From Candidatus Accumulibacter propinquus (lineage in GTDB: Bacteria > Pseudomonadota > Gammaproteobacteria > Burkholderiales > Rhodocyclaceae): DNA of 64,000 nucleotides. This document shows positions 31,581 through 40,191 of the stretch, in pieces. Where the stretch lies: contig JADKBU010000056.1 of NCBI GenBank assembly GCA_016714935.1, positions 1 to 64,000 on the forward strand, given 5' to 3'. The notes below the pieces were generated by a model that searched no databases, was not told the DNA's origin, and saw only the letters and a program-made list of their open reading frames with translations. The translations under genes were made by a program, and so were the position numbers. The first letter of the stretch is position 1. Each line of letters begins with the position of its first letter.

Positions 31581-34514
31581 ATGTCTGAAGGTGCATCATT
31601 GCCAAGCAGGCACAGGGGCTCCAGGTTCCTGAGTTTGAAGTGGAAGATCCTGTTGACCCTGGGCGGGGTGATGCTGTCGGTCAATGGCGCTCTGTCCTGG
31701 CTACATTTCGAGGATCTGACGGCACGCTTCGAAACGCAGCGCGGCGCGACCCGGCAGCGGCTCGTTGCCGAAGTCCTTGCCTTGCGCAGCGATGTGGGGC
31801 TGCGCCTGCAGGCGCTCGCCGGCATGTTGGCTGCCCTCGATTCGGTTGGCGTGGGGGTGTTCGAGCGTGCCGCCGGGAACGCGTTGCTCCGACAGCACTT
31901 CGACAGTTACTGGCCGGTACTGCAGCTTGATCTGGGCATCGACTCGCTGCAACTCTACGCCAAGGACGGCCCGCCGCTGGCGACCTGGACCACCGACGCG
32001 CTGGCCGATGTCGATCAGGACGCGCACGTGCGTACGGTGATCGCCAACGAGCAGGCGATGCATTGGACGCGTTGCCGGAAACGGTGTACGCAGTTTGCCG
32101 CCGCACCCATCCTCTCGGCGGGTCGCGTCGCAGGGGCCGTGGTCCTGGGAAGTTCACTGGCCGATGTCATTGTTTCCTTCAATCGTTTGTCGGCTGCGGA
32201 TCTTGGCGTTCTGGTGCCGACCGGAACCCCTCTCGGGCTTCCGGCAGACAAGAACTTTCTCCCGCGGCTGGGATTGCAGGTGATCGGTTTGAGCAGCGCC
32301 GAACGCAATTTGCCGCTGCTCCAGCAAGTCGAGGCGATTCCGCCGATGCCTGGTGGCAGCGCTTGGCGCTTGCTCTCTTACGATGGCGGGCAGTTCGAGT
32401 TGTCCTTTCTGGCTCTTGACACCCCGCTTGACGCATCGTCGCCGGCAATCATGGTCGTTATAGACGATCTGACCCAGGCCCTGGACGACATTCGAAAATC
32501 CGTCTGGAACCGCTTGCGGGGCGAGTTGCTGGCCTCACTGCTCTCGCTCCTGTTGCTGGCGTTGTTGGTACATGCGCCCTTGCAGCGCATGACCCGGGCC
32601 GTGCGCGCGATACCCTTGCTCGGGAGGAGGGCCTTTGTCGAAGCGCGCGCGCGCATCGCTCCGCGCGCGCGGCGTCTGGTCGATGACGAAATCGACAGCC
32701 TCGATGAGGCGGCGATTGCTTTGTCGCACCGACTGGAGACGTTGGAGAACGAGGTGGCCGCGCATTCCGCCGAAACCCAGGCCATGTTGCGGCGGATTTC
32801 GGTTGAGCGCGATTTCAGCAGGAGCTTGCTCGATACTGCACAAGTGATCATTCTCACGCAGTCGGCCGACGGCCGCATACTCACCCTGAATCGCTATGGT
32901 CGCCTGCTTTCGGGATGGGGGCAGGACGATTTGTTGGGAAAGCGCTTTTTCGATTTCGTCGGGTCGGACGGCTCTTCCGGCCTGGCGGTTCAGCAGGCCG
33001 TGCAGGACATCGCCGCCGGTGGTCGCCAGCATGTCCAGTTGGAGTCTGTCCTGGTCGGTGCGAACGGCCAGTCGTACGAGATTACGTGGAACCATTCACG
33101 CCTCGCTGGTCGTCCCGAAGATGCGGTGATGATTCTCTCGGTCGGGATTGATCACACCGAACGCAAGCGTGCCGAATCGCACGTCAGCTATCTGGCGGAG
33201 CACGATCCGCTGACCGGGCTGGTCAATCGGCAGCATTTTCAATATCAACTCGATCGGGCGTTGCTCAGCGCCCGTCGTCTGGGGCATGACGGCGCCTTGC
33301 TCTATCTCGACCTGGACGCGTTCAAGTATGTCAACGATGTCAGTGGTCACCAGGCTGGCGATGCACTGTTGCGCATCGTTGCCGATGAGGTCGGTAGCGT
33401 GGCCCGGGCCAGCGACCTGCTGGCAAGACTCGGCGGCGACGAACTGGGCCTTCTTCTGCACGAATGTGATCGTGATGGTGCGATCCAGGTCGCCGAGAAG
33501 ATCAACAAACGACTCGCGGAAATCAAGTATCCCGGGTTGGGAGCCAGCCATCGTGTTTCAGCGAGCATAGGGATCGTGGTTTTTTCCGAGGCGAAGATGG
33601 ATGTCGAGCAACTCCTCACCAATGCCGACATCGCGATGTATCAAGCGAAATCCAAGGGCGGCAGCGGCTGGCATCTGTATTCCGAGGGCGAGGGTGTGCA
33701 GGAGAAGATGCAGAGCCGCCTGTACTGGGAGGAAATGATCAACCGATCGCTCGCCGATGCTGGCTTGCTGGTCTATTATCAGCCGATTCTCGATATCCGT
33801 GCTTGGCGGATCAGTCACTACGAAGCGCTGGTGCGCATGCGCTCGGACGATGGGTCGCTGATTCCGCCTGGTCTTTTCATGGAGGTTGCCGAAAACAGTG
33901 GCTTGATTCGAGATATCGATCGTTACGTGATCCACCAGGTGTTCGACAAGATGCTGGCATTGTTCGCCGCGGGGCAGCATTACAAGTTTGCGATCAACCT
34001 CTCCGGCGTCAGCATCAACGATGCACGGCTGCTTGCATTCATCCGCGACGAATTGGCGCGTAGCCCGATGTTGCCCGGCCATGTCGTCTTTGAGATCACC
34101 GAAACGGCTGCAGTATCGGATTTTTCCGCTGCGCGTGCGTTCATGGAAGCCGTGCGCGAACTCGGTTGCGCCTTTTCGCTCGACGATTTTGGCGTCGGGT
34201 TTTCATCATTCAACTATATCAAACAGTTGCCGGTGGATTACGTCAAGATCGATGGTTCGTTCGTGCGCACGCTCGTTGACAGTCCCGACGACCAGGTGTT
34301 TGTGAAAGCGCTGGCCGAGGTGGCGCGGGGTTTCGGCAAGAAGACGGTGGCGGAATTCGTCGAAGACGAACGTGCCTTGAACCTGTTGCGCGCTTTCGGC
34401 GTGGACTACGCGCAGGGGTACTTCATCGGCAAGCCGGCGCCGGATCTTTTGCCGGAGCGGGTGTTGCTGGCCGGATCGGTCTCTCTCCGGGAAGCTCGTG
34501 CGCCGGTGATATAA
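31581..34514 (+). CDS. Membrane GGDEF-EAL protein (c-di-GMP turnover) with periplasmic sensor and PAS
   Basis: 977 residues. Helix 1 (about 20-42), periplasmic sensor (about 43-310), helix 2 (about 312-332), HAMP-like linker, PAS (about 410-530), GGDEF (about 545-690) and EAL (about 715-960). The cyclase motif is GGDEL, usually still active. EAL residues are all present: YEALVRM, INLSG, EITET, DDFG, KIDGS, AEFVE and YAQGY, so phosphodiesterase activity is likely. Sensing would be of a periplasmic ligand, perhaps one bound by the small binding protein encoded two genes upstream. Dominant direction of c-di-GMP turnover cannot be told from sequence. Confidence 0.88.
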   Translation: MSEGASLPSRHRGSRFLSLKWKILLTLGGVMLSVNGALSWLHFEDLTARFETQRGATRQRLVAEVLALRSDVGLRLQALAGMLAALDSVGVGVFERAAGNALLRQHFDSYWPVLQLDLGIDSLQLYAKDGPPLATWTTDALADVDQDAHVRTVIANEQAMHWTRCRKRCTQFAAAPILSAGRVAGAVVLGSSLADVIVSFNRLSAADLGVLVPTGTPLGLPADKNFLPRLGLQVIGLSSAERNLPLLQQVEAIPPMPGGSAWRLLSYDGGQFELSFLALDTPLDASSPAIMVVIDDLTQALDDIRKSVWNRLRGELLASLLSLLLLALLVHAPLQRMTRAVRAIPLLGRRAFVEARARIAPRARRLVDDEIDSLDEAAIALSHRLETLENEVAAHSAETQAMLRRISVERDFSRSLLDTAQVIILTQSADGRILTLNRYGRLLSGWGQDDLLGKRFFDFVGSDGSSGLAVQQAVQDIAAGGRQHVQLESVLVGANGQSYEITWNHSRLAGRPEDAVMILSVGIDHTERKRAESHVSYLAEHDPLTGLVNRQHFQYQLDRALLSARRLGHDGALLYLDLDAFKYVNDVSGHQAGDALLRIVADEVGSVARASDLLARLGGDELGLLLHECDRDGAIQVAEKINKRLAEIKYPGLGASHRVSASIGIVVFSEAKMDVEQLLTNADIAMYQAKSKGGSGWHLYSEGEGVQEKMQSRLYWEEMINRSLADAGLLVYYQPILDIRAWRISHYEALVRMRSDDGSLIPPGLFMEVAENSGLIRDIDRYVIHQVFDKMLALFAAGQHYKFAINLSGVSINDARLLAFIRDELARSPMLPGHVVFEITETAAVSDFSAARAFMEAVRELGCAFSLDDFGVGFSSFNYIKQLPVDYVKIDGSFVRTLVDSPDDQVFVKALAEVARGFGKKTVAEFVEDERALNLLRAFGVDYAQGYFIGKPAPDLLPERVLLAGSVSLREARAPVI

Positions 34515-34515
34515 T
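34507..34515 (+). promoter_or_regulatory. Extended -10 promoter for hemA
   Basis: TGATATAAT (TGn plus perfect TATAAT) overlaps the end of the GGDEF-EAL gene, 41 bases before the hemA ATG. No good -35 is visible, which is usual for extended -10 promoters. Confidence 0.55.
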
Positions 34516-34556
34516 CGCCTGTTGATTTGTCATCCCTCTCCCAACGTCTTCCACGC

Positions 34557-35819
34557 ATGGCGCTGTTTACCCTCGGTATCAACCACCATACAGCGCCACT
34601 TTCAGTTCGTGAGCAGGTGGCTTTTCATGCCGATAGGGTGCAGCAGGCGCTCACCGACCTGAAGCGCTGCAAGCCGGTTCACGAGGCTGCAATTCTTTCG
34701 ACGTGCAACCGGACGGAAGTTTACTTCGCCACCGACGTCCCTGAGGCGGCTGCGCAATGGCTGGCCGAGTATCACCGTCTGCCAAGCCAGGAGATTGAGC
34801 CCTATCTCTACACCTATCCCGAGCGGGCTGCGGTGCGGCATGCTTTTCGTGTGGCCAGTGGTCTCGATTCGATGGTGCTGGGGGAGCCGCAGATCCTCGG
34901 CCAGATGAAGGAAGCTGTCCGCCTGGCCGAAGAGGCGGGGACGCTGGGCACAACCCTGCACAAGCTGTTCCAGCACGCTTTCGCGGTTGCCAAGGAGGTT
35001 CGCTCGACGACGGCGATCGGTGCAAACATTGTGTCCATGGCTGCCGCCGCCGTGCGCCTGGCAGAGCGTATCTTCGAACGTATCACTGATCAGAAGATTC
35101 TTTTCATTGGTGCAGGCGAAATGATCGAACTGTGCGCCAGGCATTTCTCGGCGCAGCACCCGAAACAGGTGGTCATCGCCAACCGAACGGTTGAGCGGGG
35201 TCTGGCGCTGGCCGATCGCCTTGGCGGCACGGCGATCCGGTTGGAGGAACTTGGCGAGCGACTGTGGCAGTTCGATATCGTCGTTTCGTGCACGGCCAGT
35301 CCGTTGCCGATCATTGGCCTGGGGATGGTCGAGCGCGCCATCAAGCTGCGACGTCACCGTCCCGTGTTCATGGTCGACCTCGCGGTGCCCCGTGACGTCG
35401 AGCTTGAGGTCGGCGAGCTGGACGATGTCTTTCTCTATACGGTCGATGATCTTGCACAGGTGGTCGAGTCGGGCCTGGAGTCGCGCCAGGCGGCGGTGGT
35501 GGACGCTGAAGCAATCATCGCCCAACGTGTCGACGGATTCCTGCGCTGGTTGGCCACGCGTGGTACAGTCCCGGTCATCCGTTCGTTGCGCGATGCCGCC
35601 GAGCGTGCCCGCCGGCACGAAGTAGAGCATGCGTTGAAATTGCTCGCCAAGGGCGAAGATCCTGCACGCGTGCTCGATCAGTTTTCGCATCGTCTGACCA
35701 ACAAGTTCCTGCACGCACCGACGCAGGCTCTGACCCAGGCCGGCGGGGGTCGCGACGAGTTGCAGTCAGTGGTGGCCCACCTTTTCCACCTGCATCCGGA
35801 TTTTCACCTCGGCGAGTAG
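34557..35819 (+). CDS. hemA: Glutamyl-tRNA reductase
   Basis: 420 residues. It starts MALFTLGINHHTAPLSVREQ, the family start, so the ATG at 34557 is chosen over a TTG 30 bases upstream. The active-site Cys is in ILSTCNRTEVY (about residue 50), the NADPH fold starts IGAGEMIEL, and the C-terminal dimer helix is present. It reduces Glu-tRNA to glutamate-1-semialdehyde, the first committed step of haem synthesis. In many bacteria it is controlled by haem through its N-terminus. It has its own extended -10 promoter and is followed by prfA, a common order. Confidence 0.95.
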   Translation: MALFTLGINHHTAPLSVREQVAFHADRVQQALTDLKRCKPVHEAAILSTCNRTEVYFATDVPEAAAQWLAEYHRLPSQEIEPYLYTYPERAAVRHAFRVASGLDSMVLGEPQILGQMKEAVRLAEEAGTLGTTLHKLFQHAFAVAKEVRSTTAIGANIVSMAAAAVRLAERIFERITDQKILFIGAGEMIELCARHFSAQHPKQVVIANRTVERGLALADRLGGTAIRLEELGERLWQFDIVVSCTASPLPIIGLGMVERAIKLRRHRPVFMVDLAVPRDVELEVGELDDVFLYTVDDLAQVVESGLESRQAAVVDAEAIIAQRVDGFLRWLATRGTVPVIRSLRDAAERARRHEVEHALKLLAKGEDPARVLDQFSHRLTNKFLHAPTQALTQAGGGRDELQSVVAHLFHLHPDFHLGE

Positions 35820-35888
35820 CGGATTCCGGTGCTGCGGGGTACCTTCTCGCCGGTTGTTCCCCTGCCGTCGTGTTTGAGCGATATTCCA

Positions 35889-36971
35889 ATGAATCCAAGC
35901 ATCAGCGACAAACTTGAGCAGTTGACCGGGCGCCTCGACGAACTCGACCGCATGCTGGCCAGCGGCCAGGCGACACAAGACATGGACGAGTACCGCAGGC
36001 TGTCACGCGAACACGCCGAGCTTGGTCCGGTTGTAGCCCTCTACCAGGTCTGGCGGCAGACGCAGAAGGACCTGTTGTCGGGAATCGAGATGCTTGCCGA
36101 CCCGGAGATGCGGGAGTTGGCCGAAGCGGAGGTGGCCACGGCCAGGGAGCGGCTGCCGCAGATCGAGGCAGACCTGCAGAAACTCCTGTTGCCCAAGGAT
36201 CTTCATGACGACCGTAATGTTTTTCTGGAGATCCGCGCTGGCACTGGCGGTGACGAGTCGGCGTTGTTTGCCGGTAATCTGTTTCGCATGTATGTACGCT
36301 ATGCCGAGCGAAGACGTTGGCAAGTGGAAGTGATTTCGGCCAGTCCTTCGGACCTTGGGGGGTATCGGGAAGTCATCGCCCGCGTCATCGGCAATGGCGT
36401 TTACTCGCGGTTGAAGTTCGAGTCGGGTGGTCATCGTGTGCAGCGTGTGCCCGATACCGAGACGCAAGGCCGCATCCATACTTCAGCCTGCACGGTGGCG
36501 GTGATGCCCGAGGCGGACGCCCTGGAGGAAGTGCAGATCAACCCGGCAGAGATTCGCGTCGATACCTACCGCGCTTCGGGTGCGGGAGGACAGCACATCA
36601 ACAAGACCGATTCGGCAGTGCGCATTACCCACCTGCCGACGGGTATCGTCGTCGAATGCCAGGATGATCGATCGCAGCACAAGAACAAGGCGCAGGCGCT
36701 ATCCGTGCTGGTGGCGCGCATCCGGGACATGCAGGAGCGCGAGCAGCACGCGAGTATTGCCTCGACGCGCCGGAATCTGATCGGCAGCGGTGATCGCTCC
36801 GAGCGCATCCGGACGTACAATTTTCCGCAGGGGCGCGTGACCGATCACCGTATCAACCTGACCTTGTACAAGATCGAAGCGGTCATGGACGGTGATCTCG
36901 ACGACCTCATTGCCGCTCTGACCGCTGAGCATCAGGCCGATCAACTGGCCATGCTTGCAGAAGGCGAGTGA
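35889..36971 (+). CDS. prfA: Peptide chain release factor 1
   Basis: 360 residues. The stop-codon reading tripeptide is PDT (family PxT, in VQRVPDTETQGRIHTSA) and the catalytic loop is GGQ in SGAGGQHINKTDSAVRITH. It ends peptide synthesis at UAA and UAG. The ATG at 35889 (MNPSISDKLEQL) fits the family; an in-frame upstream start adds 20 residues without homology. It is followed by prmC, whose product methylates the GGQ glutamine. Confidence 0.96.
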   Translation: MNPSISDKLEQLTGRLDELDRMLASGQATQDMDEYRRLSREHAELGPVVALYQVWRQTQKDLLSGIEMLADPEMRELAEAEVATARERLPQIEADLQKLLLPKDLHDDRNVFLEIRAGTGGDESALFAGNLFRMYVRYAERRRWQVEVISASPSDLGGYREVIARVIGNGVYSRLKFESGGHRVQRVPDTETQGRIHTSACTVAVMPEADALEEVQINPAEIRVDTYRASGAGGQHINKTDSAVRITHLPTGIVVECQDDRSQHKNKAQALSVLVARIRDMQEREQHASIASTRRNLIGSGDRSERIRTYNFPQGRVTDHRINLTLYKIEAVMDGDLDDLIAALTAEHQADQLAMLAEGE

Positions 36972-36993
36972 GGGCAGCGGCGAGCGACAGCGT

Positions 36994-37824
36994 GTGCTGA
37001 CCGGTATCGGAGAGGCCTGGCGGCTGGCCAGCCAGAGCGTCGGTCGCCTGGATGCGCGTTTGCTCGTCGAATACGTGGCGGATTGTACGCATGCCGATCT
37101 GATTGCACATCCCGAGCGAGCGCTGTCGGCGGTGCAGTTCGATCGACTTGTTGCGCTCGTCCGGCGGCGTGCCGCAGGCGAACCTCTGGCATACCTGCTG
37201 GGCTCTGCCGAATTTTATGGGCGCCGTTTTCTGGTTTCCCCGGCGGTGTTGATTCCACGCCCGGATACGGAGCGGTTGGTCGACCTGGCGATCGAAAGGA
37301 TGGAATTCCTGCCTCGGCCGCGCATCGTTGATCTGGGGACCGGTTCGGGTGTGGTCGCGGTTACCCTCAAGTGTCTGTGTCCCAAGGCATTGATCACGGC
37401 GGTCGAGTTGTCGCAGTCAGCATTGGAAGTGGCCCGCCTGAACGCCGAGCGGCACGCCGCTGCGGTTCGCTTTCTTGCTGGTAATTGGTACTCGCCGCTG
37501 GCTGTAGAGTGTTTCGACCTGATCGTTGCCAATCCACCTTACGTTGCTGAAGGTGATCCGCATTTGCTGCAGGACGGTCTGCCTTTTGAACCGCAAACGG
37601 CACTGACCGATGCGGTGGCCGGTGGCGATGGTCTCGCCTGCATCCGGGTGATCGTTGGCGGCGCCGCACGACACCTGTACCGCGACGGTTGGCTGCTGGT
37701 CGAACACGGGTACAATCAGGCCGCAGCAGTACGCAAGCTGCTCCATCAGGAAGGGTTTGCCGAGGTGGCCTCCTGGCACGACCTGTCCGGGATTGAACGG
37801 GTCAGCGGCGGCCGCTGGCGTTGA
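36994..37824 (+). CDS. prmC: Release-factor glutamine methyltransferase
   Basis: 276 residues, the family length. NPPY at about residue 173 (LIVANPPYVAEGDP) is the catalytic motif that positions the glutamine of the GGQ loop; SAM binds at VDLGTGSGVVAVTL. The GTG at 36994 is my choice because it begins LTGIGEAWRLA like other PrmC proteins; a TTG at 36955, overlapping prfA, is possible. Coupled to prfA, as in most proteobacteria. Confidence 0.93.
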   Translation: MLTGIGEAWRLASQSVGRLDARLLVEYVADCTHADLIAHPERALSAVQFDRLVALVRRRAAGEPLAYLLGSAEFYGRRFLVSPAVLIPRPDTERLVDLAIERMEFLPRPRIVDLGTGSGVVAVTLKCLCPKALITAVELSQSALEVARLNAERHAAAVRFLAGNWYSPLAVECFDLIVANPPYVAEGDPHLLQDGLPFEPQTALTDAVAGGDGLACIRVIVGGAARHLYRDGWLLVEHGYNQAAAVRKLLHQEGFAEVASWHDLSGIERVSGGRWR

Positions 37825-37850
37825 CGATGGGCATTACCAACCGGTACACT
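37821..37850 (+). promoter_or_regulatory. Candidate sigma70 promoter for grxD
   Basis: TTGACG (37821-37826) overlaps the prmC stop; with an 18-base spacer it is followed by TACACT (37845-37850). Transcription would begin near 37857, about 39 bases before the grxD ATG. Confidence 0.5.
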
Positions 37851-37895
37851 TATTCCCGATTGTTTTAATCAACTATGGACTGACGAGGTTTGATG

Positions 37896-38219
37896 ATGGA
37901 CGTGCAGCAACTGATCAAGGAACAGGTCACCAACAACCCGGTGGTGCTCTACATGAAGGGGACGCCACAGTTTCCGCAATGCGGTTTTTCCGCGGTCACG
38001 GTGCAGATTCTGAAAGCCTGCGGCGTGTCGAACTTCCTGAGCGTGAATGTCCTGGAAGATGCGGAAATCCGTAGCGGCATCAAGGAATATGCCAACTGGC
38101 CAACCATCCCGCAACTGTACGTGCGTGGCGAGTTCGTCGGTGGCTGCGACATCATGCGCGAAATGTATGAAGACGGGGAGTTGCAGAAACTGCTGGACGG
38201 TGCGGTCGGTCGGGCCTGA
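37896..38219 (+). CDS. grxD: Monothiol glutaredoxin (Grx4/GrxD type)
   Basis: 107 residues. The CGFS active site (KGTPQFPQCGFSAVTVQIL) with a single Cys, and NWPTIPQLYVRGEFVGGCDI with the glutathione-binding TVP-like IPQ and GGCD, define the monothiol class. These bind a bridging [2Fe-2S] cluster with glutathione and hand it on in Fe-S assembly. Two ATGs, at 37893 and 37896, are possible; the second has better spacing (7 bases) from GAGG. A lipoprotein gene follows. Confidence 0.93.
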   Translation: MDVQQLIKEQVTNNPVVLYMKGTPQFPQCGFSAVTVQILKACGVSNFLSVNVLEDAEIRSGIKEYANWPTIPQLYVRGEFVGGCDIMREMYEDGELQKLLDGAVGRA

Positions 38220-38317
38220 GCGGCGGGCCGGCTGTTCGCAGCGGCGCCGCGTGTTCGGGCATCGTGACAAGGTCTGTACTGCATGGGCGCGAGCAATTCG
38301 GAAGGCGGGAGAGGTCG

Positions 38318-38851
38318 ATGAAAACCGGACGTGTGGTATGGCACTATCTCCAGTTCTTGCCGGGCTTGTGGCTGCTTTCCGCTTGCGCCAGTTATGGTGG
38401 CCGAGGCCTGGAGCCAGGAGTGGCGACCTTGCCCGAGGTGTTGGCGACGATGGGCCAACCGGCCATGAACTGGCGGGATGCTGATGGCAGCCAGCAGTTG
38501 GCTTATCCACGCGGGCCGGCAGGGAGTCAGACCTTCATGGTCTTCGTTGCACCCGACGGACGACTGCAGCGTATTGAGGCGGTACTGGACATGGAGCATT
38601 TCGCACGTATCGAACCCGGGAAGAGCAACAAGGAGTCCGTGTTGCGCCTGATCGGTCCGTCTGTCCCGCAGTGGACCAACTACTTCAAGGCGCGCGACGA
38701 ACTGGTCTGGGAATGGCGATACTGCGATAGCTGGAATCAGCTCGCGCGTCTGGATGTGCTGTTCGACGCTACTTCCGGCATCGTCCGCACGGCATATCAA
38801 AGGCCAGACCTGAGCGGATTCGACGGAGTGGCGCCATTCTGTGGCCATTAG
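38318..38851 (+). CDS. Lipoprotein with BamE/SmpA-like domain
   Basis: 177 residues. Lipobox LLSAC near residue 23 after a hydrophobic segment, so a likely lipoprotein. The next part, LEPGVATLPEVLATMGQPAMNW, resembles the SmpA/BamE-like domain (LxxGxT..EV...GxP), repeated more loosely as FARIEPGKSNKESVLRLIGP, so it may hold two copies. Trp/Tyr-rich end VWEWRYCDSWNQ. The ATG at 38318 follows GGGAGAGG. BamE itself works in barrel assembly; whether this paralogue does is unknown. Transcribed in the same direction as grxD, and convergent with the kinase gene. Confidence 0.75.
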   Translation: MKTGRVVWHYLQFLPGLWLLSACASYGGRGLEPGVATLPEVLATMGQPAMNWRDADGSQQLAYPRGPAGSQTFMVFVAPDGRLQRIEAVLDMEHFARIEPGKSNKESVLRLIGPSVPQWTNYFKARDELVWEWRYCDSWNQLARLDVLFDATSGIVRTAYQRPDLSGFDGVAPFCGH

Positions 38852-38900
38852 CACCAGTTTGTTTTGCCGCTTGCCCTCCAGGGTCGGTCGTGTCAGGCTC

Positions 38901-40187
38901 TCAGAAAGTCACAAGGCGAACGTTGGCTGAACTCAGGCGTTCGCTGAGAACGCCGAGGAAAGACTGGTAGAAGTGCATTCGGCAGGCTTGCGAAGAACTC
39001 TGCAAGGCACTGCCCGCAACCCTGACCAGCTTGGTATCGGTCATTGCGACAACGTCGGCACCACGTCTGGGTGTCGCCTTGCCGATTACCGCCATCTCAC
39101 CAAAGCACTCGCCGGTCGTCAGCAGGTCAAGGATCATGCCGTTCTTGAGGACTTTGAGTTCCCCTTCGGCAAGAAAATAGAAGCAGTCGCCAGGCATGCC
39201 GTCCTCGATGATCATCGCACCGGGTGAAACGTGACTCCATTCGGAAAAACGCACCACTTCCCAGATTTCGACATCGGAGAAGTCGGCAAAGAAGGCGAAC
39301 GAGCGCAGCGTGTCGAATTTTTCGAAATCAGCCATCTGGTCTGCGGGCAGGCTCAGTCTCCTGTCACGGAAGGCCTGAGCCAGATCGTGTGCGAATTCCG
39401 TCCAGTTGGCGTAGCGTTTGTTGAGTTTCTTGTTCATCGCACGTGCGACGATGGCGTCAAGCGAAGCCGGGATGTCACTGCGCAGCGCCGAAGGCCTGCG
39501 TGGCTCGGCGTTGATGATCTGGTAGATCAGGTCATAGCTGTTGCGAGCCTGGAAAGGCAGTTTCCCGGTAAGCAACTGATACATGACCACGCCGAGAGAG
39601 TAAATGTCCGTCTGGTGATCGAGCGCTTGATCGCGCACCTGTTGTGGCGACATGTAAGCTGGTGACCCGATTCCCAGCACCAGTGTACGTTCGGGTGAGC
39701 CAATGATGGCGGCGCCAAAATCGGAAATCTTGATGTCGCCCTGGCGCGGATCGACACCGGTGAACAGGATATTTGCCGGTTTGATGTCCCGATGCGTGAT
39801 GCCGGCCCGGAAAGCGAAATCGAGCGCTCGCGTGCACTTGAAAATGATCTCGACGACACGCTCGTAGGGCAACAGGCCGTCCGATGAGCAGACCGTCTCC
39901 AGGGTGCCGCCCGCCACATACTCCATGACAATGTAGCAGAGGTGGTCGTCGACCACGGCATCGTATGTCTGAACGATATGCGGGTGTGACAGCCTGCCGA
40001 TCAGCGCCGCCTCGTTGAGGAAGATGTGCGTGTATAGGCGGCCGCGTTGAGGATCCTTCAGAATGTCCGGAAAGGCGACCTTGACCGCCACCTGGCGTTG
40101 TGTGAAACGGTCGTTGCCGAGGTAAACTGTGGACGTTGCACCACGGCCGAGTTCTCGGACAAGTTCGTATTTCCCGATCTTCTGCAT
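38901..40187 (-). CDS. Ser/Thr protein kinase fused to a cyclic-nucleotide-binding domain
   Basis: 428 residues. Kinase domain about 1-270: GRGATSTVYLG loop, Lys in VAVKVAF, catalytic HRDIKPANI, DFG in KISDFGAAI, APE-like SPAYMSPQQ. C-terminal cNMP-binding domain about 300-425: GDCFYFLAEGELKVLKNG and the phosphate-binding cassette FGEMAVIGKATPRRGAD, with both Glu and Arg that hold the nucleotide. No membrane segment. Such fusions suggest cAMP or cGMP control of phosphorylation. The ATG at 40187 (MQKIGKYELVRELG) lies four bases after the argH stop, so it is probably cotranscribed with argH. Targets unknown. Confidence 0.88.
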   Translation of the reverse strand: MQKIGKYELVRELGRGATSTVYLGNDRFTQRQVAVKVAFPDILKDPQRGRLYTHIFLNEAALIGRLSHPHIVQTYDAVVDDHLCYIVMEYVAGGTLETVCSSDGLLPYERVVEIIFKCTRALDFAFRAGITHRDIKPANILFTGVDPRQGDIKISDFGAAIIGSPERTLVLGIGSPAYMSPQQVRDQALDHQTDIYSLGVVMYQLLTGKLPFQARNSYDLIYQIINAEPRRPSALRSDIPASLDAIVARAMNKKLNKRYANWTEFAHDLAQAFRDRRLSLPADQMADFEKFDTLRSFAFFADFSDVEIWEVVRFSEWSHVSPGAMIIEDGMPGDCFYFLAEGELKVLKNGMILDLLTTGECFGEMAVIGKATPRRGADVVAMTDTKLVRVAGSALQSSSQACRMHFYQSFLGVLSERLSSANVRLVTF

Positions 40188-40191
40188 GCGC

